64,000 bases of DNA from Pseudomonas berkeleyensis. Its GTDB lineage: Bacteria; Pseudomonadota; Gammaproteobacteria; Pseudomonadales; Pseudomonadaceae. The position numbers and the translations under genes were made by a program. Shown piece after piece: positions 59,914-64,000 of the stretch (position 1 is the first letter of the stretch; every line of letters starts with the position of its first letter). The notes under the pieces were generated by a model. It had not been told where the DNA came from. It ran no database searches and saw only the letters and a program-made list of their open reading frames with translations. The stretch spans positions 2,422,001-2,486,000 of the forward strand of contig NZ_CP059139.1 of NCBI RefSeq assembly GCF_014109765.1. Direction: 5' to 3'.

Positions 59914-61080
59914 ATGACCACCACCGTTATTCTCGGCATGCTCTGCGTGCATCTATTGTGTTTTTGCGTGATGTTCCTGCTGATCAGCACCCGGCTGAAC
60001 GACAAGAAAATGGGCATGGAAGTCTTCGCCCTGGGCAACCTGCTGCTCGGGCTCGCTTATATCCTGCAACTGCTCAACGACGCGATGGAGTGGGGGATCA
60101 TAAGTGTCGCCAGCCATACACTGACACTCTGTGCTCCCGTTGCTTATGTTCTCGGAGCCATGCGTTTTTTTGACCGACCAACCACCGTTTTGCAGCCACT
60201 GCTCGTACTTGCCACGAGCTACACGGTGCTGCAGATATTGGTGCAGTCGTTGTTTGGAAACGAGGCCCGTCATGCGTTACTGGCAGCCATTTGTGCGCTT
60301 CTTTTTCTGAGCATGACCGTGGTGGCGCTGCATGGCAGCCGCAGCTACGCCAGGGATCTGAGCGTGGAAATGATGGTGTTCGCCGTGCTGATCGTTGGCA
60401 TCTGCATACTCAACGCCGCGAAATTCGCCCTGATCCTCGATGACGGCCTGGCTGCCATCGACATGAGCAGCGGCTTCCAGAAGATCTTCTACATCTACAT
60501 GTCGTTCCTGGCGACCGTGCTGCCGCCTTGCGCGGTATGGTTGGTGCTGCGCCGCCTTACTGATGAACTGCGCAGCCTGGCGGCCCATGACCCGCTGACC
60601 CGCCTGCTGAACCGGCGCGGGTTGATGGATGCCCTGGAGGCGCACTTCCGCTCGCGCACGGCCGGGCCGGCCTACCTGCTGATCGTGGATATCGACCACT
60701 TCAAGAGCATCAACGACACCCATGGCCATAACGTCGGCGACCTCGTCCTGATGCGTGTTGCCGACGTCCTCAAGGCCACCGCCCGACAGGGCGATCTGAT
60801 CTGCCGGTTGGGCGGTGAAGAGTTCGTGATCATCGCCCTGGATACGGACAGGGCCGGTGTGCTGCAACTGGCGGAGCGTACGCGGGCGGCGATTGAACAC
60901 TGCGAAGTGTCCGGCATTGGCGTGAAGCAGCCGATTCGCTGCACGGCGACCATTGGCGTTGCGGATGAATTCACCAGCGCGCAGGTGTTCGATGAGTGCC
61001 TGCAGCAGGCGGATGTCGCGTTGTACCGGGGCAAGGCGCAGGGGCGCAATCGGGTTGAGTGGGGTTGCGTGCAGGGTTAG
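59914..61080 (+). CDS. Membrane-anchored diguanylate cyclase
   Basis: A 388-residue inner-membrane enzyme that makes cyclic di-GMP. About six N-terminal helices (residues 1-215) are followed by a GGDEF domain: AHDPLTRLLNRRGLMDALE, VDIDHFKSINDTHGHNVGD, catalytic GGEEF and the closing ADVALYRGKAQGRNRVE. An inhibitory I-site RxxD (RQGD) lies five residues before GGEEF, so product inhibition is expected. No PAS or other known sensor is visible; the membrane part may sense a ligand or potential. It stands alone between two terminators; a link to the sulfur genes is not evident. Confidence 0.92.
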   Translation: MTTTVILGMLCVHLLCFCVMFLLISTRLNDKKMGMEVFALGNLLLGLAYILQLLNDAMEWGIISVASHTLTLCAPVAYVLGAMRFFDRPTTVLQPLLVLATSYTVLQILVQSLFGNEARHALLAAICALLFLSMTVVALHGSRSYARDLSVEMMVFAVLIVGICILNAAKFALILDDGLAAIDMSSGFQKIFYIYMSFLATVLPPCAVWLVLRRLTDELRSLAAHDPLTRLLNRRGLMDALEAHFRSRTAGPAYLLIVDIDHFKSINDTHGHNVGDLVLMRVADVLKATARQGDLICRLGGEEFVIIALDTDRAGVLQLAERTRAAIEHCEVSGIGVKQPIRCTATIGVADEFTSAQVFDECLQQADVALYRGKAQGRNRVEWGCVQG

Positions 61081-61183
61081 CACTCGGTTTTTAGCGTGCC
61101 GCGATTGCGTTGAGCTCCACTCTCGAGCAACACGCCAAGCAATCAATCATCGTGCGGTGCCACCTGTCGTTGGATCATCGTTG

Positions 61184-61215
61184 AAACCCGCTCGGCGCAA
61201 GCTGGGCGGGTTTTT
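61184..61215. terminator. Terminator between convergent genes
   Basis: AACCCGCTCGGC and GCTGGGCGGGTT form the stem with loop GCAA, followed by TTTTT on the plus strand and AAA upstream. It can serve the diguanylate cyclase gene and perhaps the convergent monooxygenase gene. Confidence 0.8.
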
Positions 61216-61229
61216 CTTCGTTCGGGCAA

Positions 61230-62609
61230 TCAGTTCTGAGTGAACCTGAAGCGAGCACCGTAAGCATTGCCTGGCAGATGATCGGCTCTGTCACCCCGCA
61301 GCCGTGAGCGCAAGGTGCCGCTTTGCGCTGCGGTTCGGTAGAGCCCACGTTTCTGCAACTCGGGTACCACCAGTTCGGCGAAGTCGCTCAGCGTGCCGGG
61401 GCTGATCAGCGGGTTGAGCATGTAGCCGGTGGTGCCGGAAACCCGCGCGTGTTCCTCGATCTTCTCGGCAACCTGGGCCGGTGTGCCGACCAGAATCAGG
61501 TCGCTGCCGCGGGTGACCCTGGCGAAGCGCTGACGCACATCGCCAGCGGTCAGCGGCTTGCCGCTACCATCGGGACGCATCACGTAGGAGGTCATGCCTT
61601 CGGTATGGGTGGTCAGCGGCTCGTTGTCGGCGTAGCGGTCGATATCGATGCCGGTGTCGCCGGCGTAGCTGACCAGTTGCGCCTGCAGGTGATAGTTGCT
61701 CTGCAACTGATCGTATTTGCGCTGCGCCTCGATGGCCGTGGGCGCGGTGACGATCCGCAATACGGTAAGCGACTTCACGTCATCGGCGGCGCGGCCGTTG
61801 GCCACCGCCTGGCGGGCGATGTCATCGAGGCCGGCGCGGATCTCCAGCGGGTCTGACTTGGCGGTGAAGATCAGCTCGGCATGCTTGGCGGCGAACTGCC
61901 GGCCGCGGCCCGACCAGCCAGCCTGGATCAGCAGTGGGCTGCGTTGTGGCGAGGGCGCCGTCAGGTGCGGCCCGGCGACCCGGTAGTGAGCACCTTCGTG
62001 GTTGATCGGGCGTACCCGCTCGCCACGGGCGTAAAGCTGCCTGGCCTTGTCAGCGACCACGGCATCATCGGCCCAACTGCCTTCCCAGAGCTTGTAGACC
62101 ACGTCCATGAACTCTTCGGCGCGCTCGTAACGGTCATCGTGGCGGATCATCCGATCCAGCCCGAAGTTGCGCGCGGCGCTGGTCAGGTAGGAGGTGACGA
62201 TGTTCCAGCCGATGCGCCCGCCGCTCAGGTGATCCAGTGTGCTGAAGCGCCGTGCGTGGCTGAACGGGTGTTCGTAGGTGGTGCTGACCGTCGCACCGAA
62301 GGCGAGGTGTTCGGTCAGCGTGGCCAAGGCCGGGATGTGCAGCAGTGGGTCATTGGCGGGCGCCTCCACGGCCCATTTCAGCGCGGCGTCGTGATTACCG
62401 CCATGCACGTCATAGAGGCCCAGCACATCGGCGAAGAAGAACAGGTCGAGGTTGGCCTGTTCGGCGATGCGTGCCTGGTTCGACCAGAATTTCAGGGTGT
62501 TGATGCCCAGGCGTTCGTCGGCCGGATGCGTCCACAGGCTGGGCGCGCCGCCACAGCCGACGCTGGCTTGTTCGTAGAGGCCGAAGAGCAGGGGAGTTGG
62601 ATCGGACAT
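61230..62609 (-). CDS. NtaA/SnaA/DszA-type FMNH2-dependent monooxygenase
   Basis: A 459-residue luciferase-like monooxygenase of the large NtaA/SnaA/DszA group. Motifs: HPADERLGINTLKFWSNQARIAEQANLDLFFFADVLG, STTYEHPFSHARRFSTLDHLSGGRIGWNIVTS, RYERAEEFMDVVYKLWEGSW, INHEGAHYRVAGPHLTAPSPQRSPLLIQAGWSGRG. Members oxidise chelators, sulfones or sulfonates using FMNH2 from a separate reductase, none of which is encoded beside it. It is downstream of an amino-acid type permease and binding protein on the same strand, after a REP element. A sulfur substrate is likely from the region. Confidence 0.87.
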   Translation of the reverse strand: MSDPTPLLFGLYEQASVGCGGAPSLWTHPADERLGINTLKFWSNQARIAEQANLDLFFFADVLGLYDVHGGNHDAALKWAVEAPANDPLLHIPALATLTEHLAFGATVSTTYEHPFSHARRFSTLDHLSGGRIGWNIVTSYLTSAARNFGLDRMIRHDDRYERAEEFMDVVYKLWEGSWADDAVVADKARQLYARGERVRPINHEGAHYRVAGPHLTAPSPQRSPLLIQAGWSGRGRQFAAKHAELIFTAKSDPLEIRAGLDDIARQAVANGRAADDVKSLTVLRIVTAPTAIEAQRKYDQLQSNYHLQAQLVSYAGDTGIDIDRYADNEPLTTHTEGMTSYVMRPDGSGKPLTAGDVRQRFARVTRGSDLILVGTPAQVAEKIEEHARVSGTTGYMLNPLISPGTLSDFAELVVPELQKRGLYRTAAQSGTLRSRLRGDRADHLPGNAYGARFRFTQN

Positions 62610-62694
62610 GAAAACTCTCTATTGATCAATTATGGTGCGGGCCGGCAACGCCGTGCTGCCGGCTGCGGAGGTCGCGGCTGCTCTGGTGCTCCGG

Positions 62695-62758
62695 GTAGGG
62701 TGCGCTGTGCGCACCGGAAATACCGCGGTGCTGGCCTGGTGCGCACGGCGCGCCCTAC
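62695..62758. repeat. Paired REP-like palindromes (GTAGGGTGCGC type)
   Basis: GTAGGGTGCGCTGTGCGCACC and its inverse GGTGCGCACGGCGCGCCCTAC, about 22 bases apart, between the permease and monooxygenase genes. Confidence 0.85.
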
Positions 62759-62789
62759 GTCTGCGCGGCACTCGGTGGCTGGTACAAAA

Positions 62790-63632
62790 CTAGCGCCGCT
62801 CCTGGAAGCCCTTGCCGTAGTGCCGCTCCAGCCGGGCCTGGATCAGTTCCAGGCCAATCGACAGCAGCCAGTAGATGACGGCGGCGGTGGTCAGCAGCTC
62901 GATGTAGCGGTACGACGAACGCCCGTAGGACTGGGCCAGGAACATGATTTCCCAGACCCCCATCACCGAGACCAGCGAGGAGTCCTTGAGCATGGAGATG
63001 AACTGGTTGGTAGTGGGCGGCAGGATGGTGCGCATGGCCTGGGGTAGTACGATGCGCCAGAAGATCACGCTGCGCCGCATGCCCAGTGCCAACGCGGCCT
63101 CGCGTTGGCCGCGGGCGACACCGAGGATGCCGGCGCGGAAGATCTCGCTCAGGTAGGCGCCGTAGTTCAGTGACAGGGCCAGGATGCCTGCCGTGATCGC
63201 CCCGGGTACCAGGCCTATTTGCGGCAGACCGAGGTAGATCAGCAGGATCTGGATCAACAGCGGTGTGCCACGGAAGAACGAGGCATAGAAGGTCGCGATA
63301 CCGAAAGCCACGGCGCTGGATGACAGGCGTGCCAGCGCGGCGAGAAAGCCCAGCAGTACTGACACGACGATCGAGCAGACGCTGAGAAACAGGGTCAATG
63401 CGGCGCCCTGGAGGAAACCGTTGGGCCCCAGCTTGATGCCCACCAGGTTTGGCCACTTGTCGACGATCACCGAGAACTTCAGATCGAAGGTCAGGAAGAA
63501 CGCGACGCACAGGGCCAGCAACACGGCCCAGGTCAGGTACAGGCGTACGCGAAAACCGAAGAAACGTGGCAGAGCGGACAGGATGCCCGCCGCGAGGCGC
63601 GGCGGGCGGGGTGGTTGAGGGAAGGCGGTCAT
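62790..63632 (-). CDS. Polar amino-acid type ABC permease
   Basis: A 280-residue permease of the HisM/YecS family with an N-terminal extension: a Pro-rich cytoplasmic tail and an extra helix (LYLTWAVLLALCVAFFL) precede the standard domain (FYASFFRGTPLLIQILLIYLGLPQIGLVPG, docking loop VARGQREAALALGMRRSVIFWRIVLPQA). The ATG at 63632 overlaps the upstream binding-protein stop by four bases. No ATPase gene lies between it and the monooxygenase; the ATPase must lie beyond the window or elsewhere. Confidence 0.87.
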   Translation of the reverse strand: MTAFPQPPRPPRLAAGILSALPRFFGFRVRLYLTWAVLLALCVAFFLTFDLKFSVIVDKWPNLVGIKLGPNGFLQGAALTLFLSVCSIVVSVLLGFLAALARLSSSAVAFGIATFYASFFRGTPLLIQILLIYLGLPQIGLVPGAITAGILALSLNYGAYLSEIFRAGILGVARGQREAALALGMRRSVIFWRIVLPQAMRTILPPTTNQFISMLKDSSLVSVMGVWEIMFLAQSYGRSSYRYIELLTTAAVIYWLLSIGLELIQARLERHYGKGFQERR

Positions 63633-64000
63633 TGGCTGATATCGGCACCGATCCATTTTTGCGAGATCTTCGCCAGGGTGCCGTCCTGTTTGAGTGCTGC
63701 GAATATCTCGACCAACTTGGCGTCCCATTCCGCATCACCTTTCTCGGTGGCCACGGCATTGGGTTCGGCATACAACACCTCGCCGGTCACCTTGAAGCGG
63801 GGATCGGCAGCGATGCGCTCCTTGGCGGTCACCAGGTTGGTGACCATGGCGTCCAGGCGCACGCCAGCACCGAGGGCGAGATCCTGGAAGGCAACGGTCT
63901 CGTTGTCGTAGGGCGCGATCTGCACCTGGTCGAAGGGGTAGTCGATCTTCTGGTCTTCGGCACCTTCGATCACCAGATCCTTGCGCAGGTAGCTCTCGTA
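63629..64000 (-). CDS. Family 3 amino-acid type binding protein, 5' end cut off
   Basis: The last 123 residues of a solute-binding protein, entering from the right edge in frame (YESYLRKDLVIEG). The segment APYDNETVAFQDLALGAGVRLDAMVTNLVTAKERIAADPRFKV and the closing LKQDGTLAKISQKWIGADIS are typical of the C-terminal lobe of GlnH/FliY-like proteins. It overlaps the permease gene by four bases, so both form one operon with the monooxygenase. Signal peptide and ligand cannot be judged. Confidence 0.85.
   Translation of the reverse strand, partial: YESYLRKDLVIEGAEDQKIDYPFDQVQIAPYDNETVAFQDLALGAGVRLDAMVTNLVTAKERIAADPRFKVTGEVLYAEPNAVATEKGDAEWDAKLVEIFAALKQDGTLAKISQKWIGADISQ

Overview
This is a 64 kb piece of a high-GC gammaproteobacterial chromosome. 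Codon use, REP-type palindromes, an msuE/msuC/sfnR cluster and a 3-mercaptopropionate dioxygenase/multi-rhodanese pair point to a Pseudomonas, most likely of the mendocina/pseudoalcaligenes/oleovorans kind (inference from gene content; species not proven). Nearly everything in it concerns obtaining, oxidising, moving or storing sulfur when sulfate is scarce.

Layout. 1-3766 (minus strand): msuE, msuC, sfnR and an msuD/ssuD-type monooxygenase, behind a sigma-54 promoter with two upstream palindromes. 4262-11871: a tightly packed operon of a GntR regulator, an AprA-like flavoprotein, a small 2x[4Fe-4S] ferredoxin, a sulfonate-type ABC transporter whose binding protein carries a NosL-like tail, a HEAT-repeat protein and a DUF971 protein. 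I recognise the parts but not a described pathway; it is the best candidate here for an undescribed system. 12040-13330: an intact IS481-family element inserted in a REP-like palindrome. 13524-17884: rhodanese, EpsC-type serine acetyltransferase, SrpI-like family 2A encapsulin shell and a cysteine desulfurase with a long disordered cargo region, i.e. a sulfur nanocompartment operon. 18388-25840: an accessory stretch with a MarR-GNAT fusion, an OLD-family nuclease, two unknown lipoproteins, and a LysR/SnoaL/SDR trio.

25982-36486: AraC regulator, AhpD-like protein, DszC-like flavin monooxygenase and an ABC transporter with a Tat-exported binding protein, then a TauD-type dioxygenase with a second ABC transporter flanked by two paralogous binding proteins. 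36611-45411: a threonine-synthase-like PLP enzyme with a polar amino-acid ABC transporter, a convergent cystine-type ABC transporter with D-cysteine desulfhydrase, and an orphan MetQ. 45665-50030: a small lipoprotein, a 105-bp tandem repeat array, and a 3-mercaptopropionate dioxygenase/four-domain rhodanese operon divergent from a LysR gene. 50490-59553: two luciferase-like monooxygenases, an orphan sulfonate-type binding protein, a DszC-like enzyme, and a TctBA transporter with two TctC proteins. 59914-64000: a diguanylate cyclase, then an NtaA/SnaA-type monooxygenase with a polar amino-acid type ABC permease and binding protein, cut by the window end.

How it fits together: ABC and TTT transporters import organosulfur compounds; FMNH2-dependent (MsuD, MsuC, luciferase-like and DszC-like) and 2-oxoglutarate-dependent (TauD-like) oxygenases release sulfite; cystine, D-cysteine, methionine and thiol acids are handled by dedicated uptake and cleavage genes; serine acetyltransferase, rhodanese and the encapsulated desulfurase link to cysteine and sulfane-sulfur storage. 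Only one flavin reductase (msuE) is visible to feed the flavin enzymes. Many intergenic gaps hold REP-like palindromes of at least four families. No tRNA, rRNA or CRISPR array was seen.
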